Below, piece by piece: positions 25,501 through 30,791 of a stretch of DNA of 47,094 nt. Location: NCBI GenBank assembly GCA_023954815.1, contig JAGSHB010000023.1, forward strand, positions 1 through 47,094. Reading direction: 5' to 3'. Position numbers and translations under genes: made by a program. Below the pieces are notes generated by a model. That model had not been told where the DNA came from and did not search any database. It saw nothing but the letters and a program-made list of their open reading frames with translations. Positions within the stretch are counted from its first letter, which is position 1. Each line of letters starts with the position of its first letter. The stretch comes from Myxococcales bacterium (GTDB lineage: Bacteria > Myxococcota_A > UBA9042).

Positions 25501-28210
25501 TGCCGGGCATGAACGGCGCGATCTCAAAGTCGAGGCTACCGCTACCACTAATCGCGCCCGTGTTGTCGACGGTCACGCCGAGACGACCACCCTTGAGCCA
25601 CTGACTGAGCTTCTCGCCCTTCAGATCGGACACTCCGAGCTGACCGGTCGCGCTGATACCAGCCTTACCCACGGTCGCGTCGAGGGTCGCGTCGATGAGA
25701 TCGCCGACTTTGAGTTTGGCGTCGTTGAAGGTTGCCGTCATGTTGCCGGATTTCGCGATTGTGATGTCGCGAGCCTCGGTGGTCAGCGTGCTGCCAACCT
25801 TCACCGTACCTGTCGTCTTACCGCTCTTGAACTCACCCGTCTCCGTGTCGAAAAACAGGGTCGCGTTCGGGCTCAACTCCAGACCAGGCACGTCCATCGA
25901 CGGCAGGTTGACGAGCTTGCTGCTCTCGACTGGCGCGCTGGGCAAGTTGATGGTCACCGTGCGGCCAGCCAGACTCACGGTCACACGGTCTGGGAACATC
26001 GGCGCAGACTCTTCCGAGCCCTCATTCCGATAGACGGCACGGCGCTCGTTGTCGGCCTCAAGACCTTGAACCTCTGCGCCTTTCTGGATGAGCTCGGCAG
26101 CACTTTTCGCCTGTTTTTCCGACTTATCAGCAGCCTGCGAGAGACCTGCGCGACCACCGCCGCCGCCCTTATCCATCTGCACAACGTGGGCGATCTCTTC
26201 GTAGAGCACCTTCTCGCGCTTGCTGGCGACGAACTTGTCCGCGTCGCCCATGACGATGGACTTGCCTTGGGCAAATGCGGATGCACCAACGGCGTTGGCG
26301 ACCTTCTCCGCGCCCTCACCTCGATAGACTTTGACCGAATCGAGGTTGACCCCCAAGCCCTTCTCCGCCTTGCCACGGATGGAGCCAGTCAGGCGCTCTG
26401 CATCGTCATCGGCGAGCAGCGCCATGGCGTTCTGCACGGGATCTTTCTGCAGGGCTTGGATTTCACCGGCCTTCTTCTTCAGTTCACCGACGCCTTCGTC
26501 GAGGGAATCGACCAAGCGACCGGTCTGCGCAGCCTGACTCTCGGCTTCCGTGCCCTTTGCGGCCATGTCCTTAACAGCGGCTTTCGCACCGCCATCGCCA
26601 AGCTCAGCGACCACGTCAATCGTCGCGCCAACGCCGGCCTGATCAGCAGCGGAAACTTGCTCCGCAGGGCTGCCGCCCGGGGGCGTTAGCGCCAATTCGG
26701 CTGCATTGTCGGAGTTCTTGCCGAAGATTTCTTCGCCTTCGAGCTGGGCAGCTTCGCGACCGCTCTTGACGTCAGCAGCATCGGCCTGCACGCCGGCGTC
26801 TGCGGTGTCGGGAGTCAATTCGCTCAATGCACCAGAGCCGGCGGGGGCCGAAGGTACCGCACCTGCGACGGTTTCGACGACCGCATCAACAGCTTCAGAC
26901 GCGCCAGCTTTGGCGGTATCGACGGCGGTTTCGTCTGTCAGAGAGGGGGTTGCTGCGACCTCAGCGACGGCTGCCGGCGCCTCTGCAGCTTTGGCTACCG
27001 TGCCCGCGCCACCTTCAGAGATTTGGCTCGGCCCCACAGCACCTTCGACGGCGCCAACGCTGCCCTCTTCGACAGACGCATCGGACGCGGCAGCGACGGA
27101 AGCCGTCGGAGCGACCGGAGCGGGCGCAGACGACGCAGCTGCGAGAGAGGAATCCGCCGGCGCCGGCGATGCCGCGACTTCAGCGACGGTCGGGATCACA
27201 GCGGCTGAGGTATCGACGGGTGCGGCAGCGACTTCGGTGACCACGGAGGCGTCGGCCGAAATAGGCGCTGCGCCCTGTGCGATGGAGACGTCGGCTTCAG
27301 GAGCCGCGTCGAGCGACGCGTCTTCAACCTGAACTTCTGGTGCAGCAGCGACCTGATCGATATTTCCGCCGGCTACATCGGGAACTGCGCCCTGCGGCAC
27401 CGCGGCGATTCCTTCTGCGGCGGCTTCGTTCGGTGTGACGTCGGGGACAACGATCGGCTCGGGATCGCTGAGCACTTCCTGCTCTGGCGCGGAGGTGTCG
27501 ACGGCACTTTCTTGCGCGACGGTCGGCGCATCAATGCTCGCGCTCTCAACGGAGGCGGTGTCGAGCGTCTCGGACACAGGCGTCGGCGCTTCCTGAGGTG
27601 TGTCCGGAACGGACGTGTCGGCCGCTTCGACGGTCGCTTCGGCACCGGACGGCACCGCAGCGATCTCTTTCGGGGCTTCCGACGGTGCAGATTCCGGCGA
27701 GAGCGTGGTGTTGCCGATAGCTGCAGCCTGGGCTGCCCCCGATGCGCCTTCGATGGTGCTCTTAGGATCGATGTTCGGAATGCTGACGCTCGCACCCGGC
27801 AGTGCGTCCGATGTCGGCGCACCGGGACTCGGGCCGATGTCACCGTCGGGCTGGCTCTGTTGTTCCGGAGGTGCGCTTTGCGCTTCTTTCGCGGCGCCAC
27901 CGGAGGGGCCGTCGCCGGCGGGGACAGATGCGTCGAGTGCGTCGCCTTTCTTGGCGGATTCGAGGTCAGCGTGGCCAGCCGGCAGGGAGCTCAGGCGGGC
28001 GAGTTCGGCTTGCTGGTCGGCTTTGCTTGCTTCTTCTTGTGCGGCAACAGCGTCACCGACGCCGCCTCCGAGTGACGGCGCGCTCTGCCCCAGACTGGGC
28101 ATATCGGCCGCAGGCGCGGATGCAGGAGCGGGACCATCGAGGTCCGGAACCTGCTTTTTCCCTTCTTTGTCTTGAAGGTCGTCGCGATTGAGCTTTTCGG
28201 CATCAAACAT
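15644..28210 (-). CDS. Giant 4188-aa repeat protein with DUF4157 (eCIS-core)-like domain
   Basis: The start is the ATG at 28210 (MFDAEKLNRDD); the open frame extends 48 codons further upstream, but nothing supports those. The ribosome-binding site is weak (GCGAG). Residues 1-500 are disordered, Ala/Pro/Glu/Asp-rich and acidic. Residues 600-690 match the DUF4157 core (LGVNLDSVKVYRGEGA ... ASAFAQGKSIVMG ... YEEIAHVVQ) and continue to LEADNERRA. The zinc motif HExxH reads E-E-I-A-H, so the first ligand is lost. Residues about 830-3900 hold roughly 40 divergent ~64-residue repeats with the hallmark [WF]-x-Y-x-D-W-L-x-G-x-[VI]. The last 290 residues are a unique Ala/Leu-rich domain. There is no signal peptide or transmembrane segment. 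Known DUF4157 proteins are often tied to extracellular contractile injection systems as cargo or processing factors; none of that apparatus is nearby. Function unknown. Confidence 0.85.
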   Translation of the reverse strand: MFDAEKLNRDDLQDKEGKKQVPDLDGPAPASAPAADMPSLGQSAPSLGGGVGDAVAAQEEASKADQQAELARLSSLPAGHADLESAKKGDALDASVPAGDGPSGGAAKEAQSAPPEQQSQPDGDIGPSPGAPTSDALPGASVSIPNIDPKSTIEGASGAAQAAAIGNTTLSPESAPSEAPKEIAAVPSGAEATVEAADTSVPDTPQEAPTPVSETLDTASVESASIDAPTVAQESAVDTSAPEQEVLSDPEPIVVPDVTPNEAAAEGIAAVPQGAVPDVAGGNIDQVAAAPEVQVEDASLDAAPEADVSIAQGAAPISADASVVTEVAAAPVDTSAAVIPTVAEVAASPAPADSSLAAASSAPAPVAPTASVAAASDASVEEGSVGAVEGAVGPSQISEGGAGTVAKAAEAPAAVAEVAATPSLTDETAVDTAKAGASEAVDAVVETVAGAVPSAPAGSGALSELTPDTADAGVQADAADVKSGREAAQLEGEEIFGKNSDNAAELALTPPGGSPAEQVSAADQAGVGATIDVVAELGDGGAKAAVKDMAAKGTEAESQAAQTGRLVDSLDEGVGELKKKAGEIQALQKDPVQNAMALLADDDAERLTGSIRGKAEKGLGVNLDSVKVYRGEGAEKVANAVGASAFAQGKSIVMGDADKFVASKREKVLYEEIAHVVQMDKGGGGGRAGLSQAADKSEKQAKSAAELIQKGAEVQGLEADNERRAVYRNEGSEESAPMFPDRVTVSLAGRTVTINLPSAPVESSKLVNLPSMDVPGLELSPNATLFFDTETGEFKSGKTTGTVKVGSTLTTEARDITIAKSGNMTATFNDAKLKVGDLIDATLDATVGKAGISATGQLGVSDLKGEKLSQWLKGGRLGVTVDNTGAISGSGSLDFEIAPFMPGKLAASIKDEKLGGTITIDQTADLALGPAATAAKGKLTGTLSESSKVQISGGLGLTVTPLPNGFGGLSLTWDSETAKVGGSASFMFHGENRLEPVVFTHAFLSGTVEDGQLKRMDGSGGAVYDNLFSGNWAGGGIDLLDSKVDFTLSGGLKEPLDRSPVKVSGGALTIQIEKSNLVSTSGEVDFELADFMKGKAVLEKGTNKETINATATAELVTPKTFDELTLSKGAATVQVRGTSVKIVGGNVDMNFRDGTAVGKLDLAASDQWEKLTGSGKANLKVGETWGELKGTGGAVDIDVEANRLKSAQGNMKFESGENYAGTLAFDARDNFAVLNGTATTWLRQGLNIGADLNLVADPEKKFSGKVEASRVTQIKGPLAWEHSKFKGTVNVNTWTPQLNQISGTGPADAKARFRIGESNGSQLYGNTGSKLTGHIEAGLFQGISGTLNWQYHQWLAGTAQIADPVQAVSFEQLTGNLKAQLIAPKRLSSGSDITLLPGKEGALTVTLQDGKPHQYSGTVDFRFKDFAEGQAVIAGEKLDFDKLEGDSVLKVVKDHNMSGQSGASLTEGGALKVTVANSTIETFTGKTNIKYAGWLEGTVDAKAGSSFRDGVTGRVKGPLTGTPAEQTGDLKMAKGGTGVVDFVTGNQPTDFEVGSEVNWDFGSEKWLAGTMKITQKTNFASISGPSSATVLSDKLLPNGSPSVTLLPSEGLTVTWANNTLMNYQGSAEAKVDDWVQGRLSIDGIAVGDTFSGQLIGKLVGEKQEGNLKLMPGGKVSVDVQANNPRFIKGDIPFNYSSNLIGLGGVVKATESQHLQAINGSVKGAQVIEEKATGGGFNIKKGGKVDTTMTASLISNIGGQVNFEWGDKGTPWIEGALGIEGQANPFSMAGDFTGKISAETAVGTGLKLMPGAGLAGKVENNRVSGIRGDIAFELSDWLEGLIEISADTTPNKLTGKGLGTVLPGKKHHVQGNVYLIPGAGAFDVEMTDSAVTKISGEVPWHLEDGPNGTWLTGVAKVANGSVDSIIGEGPGAIIGNGRTYSEGAPKQVKIHPGAGLTKVAIDANGTPTYTGAVQAEFGLDNGEVLHVGRGGHADGVKGSSFKGTVKGGLMTPLAVEPKLQLKSGGDITVSINESATPFSGTFNFGWGGDNKNYLAGQVEVTNQPSPGTLKGNITTASINEEQTRGKLTIKKGGDVHGELVNPNDVKLKGGTFNYGYSDWLDGTISIHGDLNFSDAEGGFNGAGIGQLTRDLEMSGGLRMLTGSTLEGEYLASELASAKGTVGIKRDEELVGSVIIEQSDGDPPVITGAAQLVVAEDMDLGGDLTIVNGSMVSGYIVSNEVADMDGTLLFKYGAIEGSLSGSWDMRSNVIDGLGMATLVEPRPVPGSTLVLEPGGSLEATVNQNQMTDVRGLVNWSYGDLGWLKGTISAESGNLDDISGKATGSIAIEKFLDEKLRLKKGGGFTADFDGTGLTGFTGTIGVVYDGWIDGAATIASGDLTKLEGEVSATTMVRKDLKGGAFLKPGASMKANFVNSSLESFSGGFGWQMEEWLEGRLDVSAGSTLDSIAGEGGATLRERKRVGEKLELERGGNLKARFEGSDFKGVGGKVGWIYDTWLGGAIEIAPFSHLDSVDGKASTNVRHSHVVAGDLQLKQGGALEATLAGGDVKQIQGQASWRYGEWLGGSVELAPSELTALKGSAEATLLQHKELNSDFSLKPGGSIFIDFDTTKDLAQQTFMGDVAWMYQDWLDGTVTVGAGGSFKGVDGLATARLVADKEVGNGLVLKTGGNLEVELGSNKPLTFGGDVLWQYEDWIAGQISVAKGSKLTAITGEATAHLRRAKEVGDGKFKLLSGGSPTVKFTNSGISGIHGHMNFGYENWLEGGVNIEQGSSLTKISGEGGANVINDKPVGDGKFRIRTGSSASLKIANNGFDGLTGQVKFGYEDWVEGAISVEASKLESIEGDANVQIVGDKQIGGDLTLKPGGAANISIAGGAITEWGGSVRVQYQDWLEGNLNIETKGSLDSLTGEISGTLLQTKEMGDFKVLQGAQLKAGFTTSGVDTISGIARFEYQDWLMGAVTIDPSSTITSISGDVQAQLVKEHAPGGGQFKLSKGGSLKAQFKDSGFDNLSGQANWKYEGDKAKVGGSIRLEPSNLKSITGEAKAHLTAPLDAGNNIKMLKGGELNLRVENSKPGSFGGRVNWQYDNWLQGSVKVATGTGFDGPYSGEAQAKVIKAKPVGDKAKLLNGGHMKMAFDSAAGLENSTFDGRVGLQYENWLKGHVTSRGSTFTSLTGDAKLQLLAGKDIGDSGIKILKGSTANFKMASNELTGFDGMVRWRFEDWLEGTLSAVPGSNMDSVTGQAHGRIRKKKDYDNFSLKQGSGVTLHVDQSSLSKFSGTVLWESNNWISGSMALDSRTTKDKFYGQGSASTQAPKDLGNGIMLKQGSAALVMVEASDIKKIGGSLLVDYEDWATGSIGVDAPGDLDKINGQGNLRLLNEKDVGKVTLKKDSFLTATVDNSDVNRWSGTVAFSYDDYIEGQLDLDGGSDLDAVKGFATVGLINDVQVANSALVIKEGGRVSGTFDSEEGIQSVQGQLALEYDGWLRGMGVLAGANTLDTFEGSATVQVIERKEFNGGIALEKDSALIVDFAGGAPVKFSGNIDVTFQEWLKGSVSFTATDLNDISGVGSLRVEDDKKLGGPLNLLQGSYVTANIANSDLKDFGGLVKLEVEEWGSGQLSIREGSTLDSITGEGLVKLDQPKEMGDVLTLTKGSIGARVEASELKGIYGEVEAELDGMGKGWVRVHKSSTLDSFDGQAGLALTEPQKIGEFAELSGGEVLANFEANELKSFGGFAEINIFGWGKGRVEVDPGSTMELISGVATVTLEGPKEMANGKLLITHGEASARVKDSELTELGGKIGVELVDVARGEVSGTLNVQKEEFSGQGKVEQIKEWGVGPATIRNGKLEANVVANELRSAAGSADIDAGKFGKGSIEVNFIRKGEEDIIYGKAQLEFQPHDRMTGILKAELTEDKKMIGEGTVKIKISDDPVVTGEASVILREDEHVVLKGAVNVPGPFELFKMDPYKKDITLLDAGFLVYTPPMVEVNAGAGLGMECGLKPLTIANIVLSGECDLMEPSFAEMSIAADLSSSAYADLNAWVEGSVSVSAAVVKVEAGLRAALNLHLEAAINARPTITANRNGLSFDMPVSAELSAALRLILTFFAKVRVGIDVGLFSIMKTVWRYECSPDPLELASMSIGAKGHVHAGADGFSGTMEPEYEPPDMSIEGLKKSLGL
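16514..25720 (-). repeat. About 40 tandem ~64-residue repeats within the giant protein
   Basis: The coding DNA is a divergent tandem array with a period near 192 bases. Typical units contain DWLEG or a variant (EYQDWLMG, GYENWLEG, RYGEWLGG, QYDNWLQG), then a short strand, 'S-x-L-x-S-I-x-G', a short strand, 'K-x-[VI]-G', 'L-x-x-G-G-x-L-x-A', and 'F-x-G-x-V-x-W'. Units in the middle (about 19-22.5 kb) are the most regular. Those near the N-terminal side (about 22.5-25.7 kb) are longer and looser. Those near the C-terminal side (16.5-17.5 kb) lose the Trp and read as GWGKG or GMGKG. The strand-turn pattern suggests an extended all-beta rod. Confidence 0.75.
26141..26413 (-). other. DUF4157/eCIS-core-like domain with degenerate zinc site
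   Basis: Codons for residues about 600-690 of the giant protein. The order of elements matches DUF4157: LGVNLDSVKVYRG, a helix, GASAFAQGKSIVMG, then a helix bearing EEIAHVVQ. In family members that helix reads HE[LI]THVVQ with the first His binding zinc; here it is Glu671. A Gly-rich run (KGGGGGRAG) follows immediately. Confidence 0.7.
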
Positions 28211-28638
28211 TGTTTGCTCGCAAGCTGCCGCCGCTGAGACGCGGGCGGGGATCCCAATTGTACGGACTCCAACACCATTTCTAGTTGACCGGGGGTGATC
28301 CAGGCAAGCTGAGAAAGCCTTGCATGCCGGGGATCTGGGGTCCGTCGACACCACAATAGCGCGACGTCAGCGAGACGTGGGGTGTGATGGCCGCAGAGAT
28401 GCCCGCAACCGGCCGTATATACATGCTTAAACTACGTGATGGATGTTGAAGAAAGATCGCCACCTCGACACGGGGCCAGGAGTCGTCCGCTCAAGCCAAG
28501 TGGGGTTCAGTCGATCGTTTCTTCACTTCATGTGTGGCGGTAGTCACGACGAACTTGATTGCGGGTGGCTTAGGGCGCGCGGCGCGAACCGCTCAACGCC
28601 CGTCAGCTGCAATTGTCATGAAACGCCGCAGCATCCAC
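28211..28638 (-). other. 428-bp gap upstream of the giant gene
   Basis: No convincing gene is present. It must hold the promoter of the giant gene, because the upstream gene ends at 28639 on the same strand. The only AT-rich pocket is at about 28413-28440 (contains TATATA), but no paired -35 box at good spacing was found. Near 28311-28332 there is a short imperfect inverted repeat, GCAAG/CTTGC. Confidence 0.4.
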
Positions 28639-29298
28639 CTAGATCTTGCGACCGAGAATGCGCTTCATGTCCCCGTCGTCGTACTCACCGTCTCGCTTGA
28701 TCGCGTTTGCTGCCATACGCATGGAGGTCTTCGCGAGCATGCGAACCACATCTTCCGTGGCGGAACGAATTTGGCCGCCGAGCGCATCGGATAGCGATAC
28801 AAACAGTTTGATTCCAGCAGGTTTTCCAGCCTCGATCAGTTTACGAATCACATCGGTACGGAATCGAAGCGCGGCCGTCTTGTCCAGCGTCCGTGCCTGC
28901 ATGTGGTACTCGCCACCGCCCAGCACCGCGTCAATTCCCGCGATGGCACCATCTTCGAGATGACGGACTGTGTGGTAGATACCCGGGCCGACCTTGCAAC
29001 GAATCTCAAGCCGACCCTGCAAGATCAGGTAGAGATGGGTTCCAGCGTCGCCGGGTTCATACAGTGCCGTTCCACCCGGGCAACGGACAATTTCGGCGAC
29101 TTCGGCCAAATCGGTGCGCTCGTGGTCGTGTAGACTCTGGAGGCTTGGCACGTCCTCCATCAGGCGCAACACATCACGCGGACTGCGCTGAACCCGCTCC
29201 ATGCCGTCCGGCATCGCGGAAAATGCACCCGATTGGCGTGACACGGCGCTCGCTCGGCTACTCCCTCGCCGCATACCTGTCTTGTGTCGTTCCGCCAT
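28639..29298 (-). CDS. Cyclic-nucleotide-binding-domain protein with degenerate phosphate cassette
   Basis: The second ATG (29298), preceded by GGAGAGAG, is preferred over the one at 29328; this gives 219 residues. A basic, Ser-rich N-terminus (about 45 residues) leads into a cNMP-type beta-roll: PGGTALYEPGDAGTHLYLILQGRLEI, then LEDGAIAGIDAVLGGGEYHMQARTLDKTAALRF. The usual F-G-E ... R-[ST]-A cassette is replaced by IAGIDAVLGGGEYH, so classical cAMP binding is doubtful. The C-terminal helical part (VVRMLAKTSMRMAANAIK) is not a recognisable helix-turn-helix. It is encoded just upstream of the giant gene on the same strand, 428 bases away. Function unknown; possibly a sensor that uses another ligand. 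Confidence 0.8.
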   Translation of the reverse strand: MAERHKTGMRRGSSRASAVSRQSGAFSAMPDGMERVQRSPRDVLRLMEDVPSLQSLHDHERTDLAEVAEIVRCPGGTALYEPGDAGTHLYLILQGRLEIRCKVGPGIYHTVRHLEDGAIAGIDAVLGGGEYHMQARTLDKTAALRFRTDVIRKLIEAGKPAGIKLFVSLSDALGGQIRSATEDVVRMLAKTSMRMAANAIKRDGEYDDGDMKRILGRKI

Positions 29299-29411
29299 CG
29301 CGTCTCTCTCCGGGTTTCGATTCCCCATCGGGGGCGTCGAACGAAGGCGACCTCGCCCGGTGGTTTAGCATTCTCCCCAGCCGAGGGAGGGTCTTCGGGG
29401 CGCGTCGTTGG

Positions 29412-29430
29412 TTGTAAGCACTTGTAAGCA
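29412..29430 (-). promoter_or_regulatory. Tandem TTGTAAGCA operator-like repeat
   Basis: Two perfect copies of the nonamer TTGTAAGCA (29412-29420 and 29422-29430) lie 10 bases apart start to start, on one face of the helix. They are in the gap between the cupin gene and the cNMP-protein gene, about 115-130 bases upstream of the latter's start codon. Confidence 0.4.
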
Positions 29431-29469
29431 TACCACCGATACCGACACCGTGCGACAGCTTAACACTCG

Positions 29470-29805
29470 CTACGCCATGCCACGCACATGCTCAATTTCG
29501 CCCGGGAAACTAACGAATAGCACGCATCCGTACTCGCTGCGCGGGGCGTGTTGGGTACCTGGCGCAACGTAGGCATACGATCCACGCCGGACCCGCTCTT
29601 CCCCGACGATCAACTCGCCGTCCACCACGAATACGTCCTGCCCGGCGAGCGACTTGTACTCGGGGTAGCTCGTGTTGGGACACATGTGGATCATGACCGA
29701 TCCGGACTTTTCCTTGTGGTCATAGCGGAGAGACTTGAACGACACTCCCACGTGGGGGTGGCAGCTCCAGGCCATATCCTCTGCATCTACGTGATAGCTG
29801 CTCAT
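29470..29805 (-). CDS. ChrR-like cupin-domain protein
   Basis: This is a 111-residue single cupin. The ATG at 29805, with GAGG four bases upstream, is chosen over the GTG at 29823. The pattern FKSLRYDHKEKSGSVMIHMCPNTSYPEYKSLAGQDVFVVDGEL with GSYAYVAPGTQH resembles the ChrR C-terminal cupin (anti-sigma factor type). The first motif lacks the usual H-x-H (PEYKSLAG), so metal binding is uncertain. It is encoded 75 bases downstream of erpA on the same strand and is probably co-transcribed. It may be a small cytoplasmic sensor or enzyme; no zinc-binding anti-sigma N-terminal domain is present. Confidence 0.65.
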   Translation of the reverse strand: MSSYHVDAEDMAWSCHPHVGVSFKSLRYDHKEKSGSVMIHMCPNTSYPEYKSLAGQDVFVVDGELIVGEERVRRGSYAYVAPGTQHAPRSEYGCVLFVSFPGEIEHVRGMA

Positions 29806-29880
29806 GACGCCTCGGGTTCGCACTTTTGTGCGATGCGAATGGGAAAAGCGCGATGCTGCGCAAAATCAGCAAGCGTGGTC

Positions 29881-30201
29881 TCAGGAAAATGAAGAGCCGC
29901 AGCCGCAAGTACGGGTCGCCGACGGGTTGTCGAAGTGAAACCCGGAGAAATCGAGACTCTCAACGTAGTCGACCGTCGTGCCGTCGAGGTAGCAGGAGCT
30001 CATCGCGTCCACGTAGACTTTGATCCCGTGCTGTTCGGCCACGTCGTCGTCTTCGCGTGCCTTGTCCTCAAAGTCCATATCGTAGGTGAAGCCTGCGCAG
30101 CCGCCGCCTACAACCATGACTCGCACTCCGTGGTCGCCAAACTCTTGAGAGTCGGCCATCTCGCGAATCTTGGAGACTGCCATCGGGGTGAATGTAACCA
30201 T
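29881..30201 (-). CDS. erpA: Iron-sulfur cluster insertion protein (ErpA/IscA/HesB family)
   Basis: This 106-residue A-type carrier has the three invariant cysteines: Cys35 in GGGCAGF, and Cys99 and Cys101 in CGCGSSF. It accepts an Fe-S cluster and hands it to apo-enzymes in the cytoplasm. A strong GGAGG site precedes the ATG at 30201. No isc or suf operon is adjacent; a cysteine desulfurase gene lies 11.7 kb away in this window. ErpA is slightly favoured over IscA because the gene stands outside an isc cluster. Two Fe-S enzyme users, MtaB and other radical-SAM proteins, would be clients. Confidence 0.9.
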   Translation of the reverse strand: MVTFTPMAVSKIREMADSQEFGDHGVRVMVVGGGCAGFTYDMDFEDKAREDDDVAEQHGIKVYVDAMSSCYLDGTTVDYVESLDFSGFHFDNPSATRTCGCGSSFS

Positions 30202-30359
30202 GCTCGACCTCCGTCCCCGTTGCGGGGCGTCCTCACTAATCTAGCTTGCGCCGGCCCGGCTGTCCATGGTCAAGCGGTAGGCGTAGTGCTATTCCGTCTT
30301 GCGATTGGGGGCTTGCCGAGATTTCACTGAGCATGTCGGGCGCAATCAAACCCGCTCGG

Positions 30360-30791
30360 TTACTTTGGCTGGGCGGCGACATCGCCCGACATTGCCCGCA
30401 AGAAGATGCGCTGACCGTCGTCCTTGGCGACGAGGCGCGCAGGCGTAGTCATGGGGGCGGATTGACCGGTGACTTGCAGTAGGTCTGCAGTGACATGCAC
30501 AGACTTGCCGTAGCGACTCACAAAGAACTCCCGAACTTTGGAAAATGGAATCTCCTTGAGTTCACAGGCACTTGTGTAGCGGCCACGCTTTGTCACGGTG
30601 CAGGCAACCGGCACGCGCCACCCATTGACGAGGTCTCCCGATTCACACAAGAGGCCGGCCGGGCACCATGTTTGTGGAGCAGCGACGACGCGAGCGGGCG
30701 GCGGTGGGGTTGGCGCAGGAGAGCGGGCAGCTGGCTCCTGGCACGCCGCCAACCCAAGAAAAAGCGCGGCTAATCGAGAAGCAGATCCCAT
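30360..30791 (-). CDS. Small Cys-rich lipoprotein at the end of the minor-pilin operon
   Basis: This 143-residue lipoprotein has lipobox LAAC (Cys17) and a Pro/Ala-rich spacer, then a compact domain with four further Cys (43, 49, 64 and 76) that could form two disulfides. Its ATG lies inside the last codons of pilY1 (22-base overlap), so it is translated as part of the same operon. There is no CxxCH haem motif, which argues against a TfcP-like cytochrome partner. By position it may help fold, export or anchor PilY1 or the minor pilins. Family not recognised. Confidence 0.75.
   Translation of the reverse strand: MGSASRLAALFLGLAACQEPAARSPAPTPPPPARVVAAPQTWCPAGLLCESGDLVNGWRVPVACTVTKRGRYTSACELKEIPFSKVREFFVSRYGKSVHVTADLLQVTGQSAPMTTPARLVAKDDGQRIFLRAMSGDVAAQPK

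Noticed and set aside
16514-25720. CRISPR array or DNA satellite
   Set aside because: The periodicity is at the protein level with much DNA divergence, and no short identical direct repeats with spacers are present.
15644-28210. Giant gene as a TpsA/autotransporter or RTX adhesin
   Set aside because: No Sec signal, no TPS domain, no GGxGxDxxx nonapeptides and no C-terminal barrel are visible.
15644-28210. A complete eCIS locus around the giant gene
   Set aside because: No sheath, tube, baseplate, spike or AAA+ genes were found in the window, so only a DUF4157-like domain supports that link.
28281-28463. 60-codon minus-strand open frame upstream of the giant gene
   Set aside because: No initiation signals or recognisable features; it is treated as leader or promoter DNA.
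30360-30791. TfcP-like cytochrome partner of PilY1
   Set aside because: There is no CxxCH haem-binding motif; the Cys spacing suggests disulfides.
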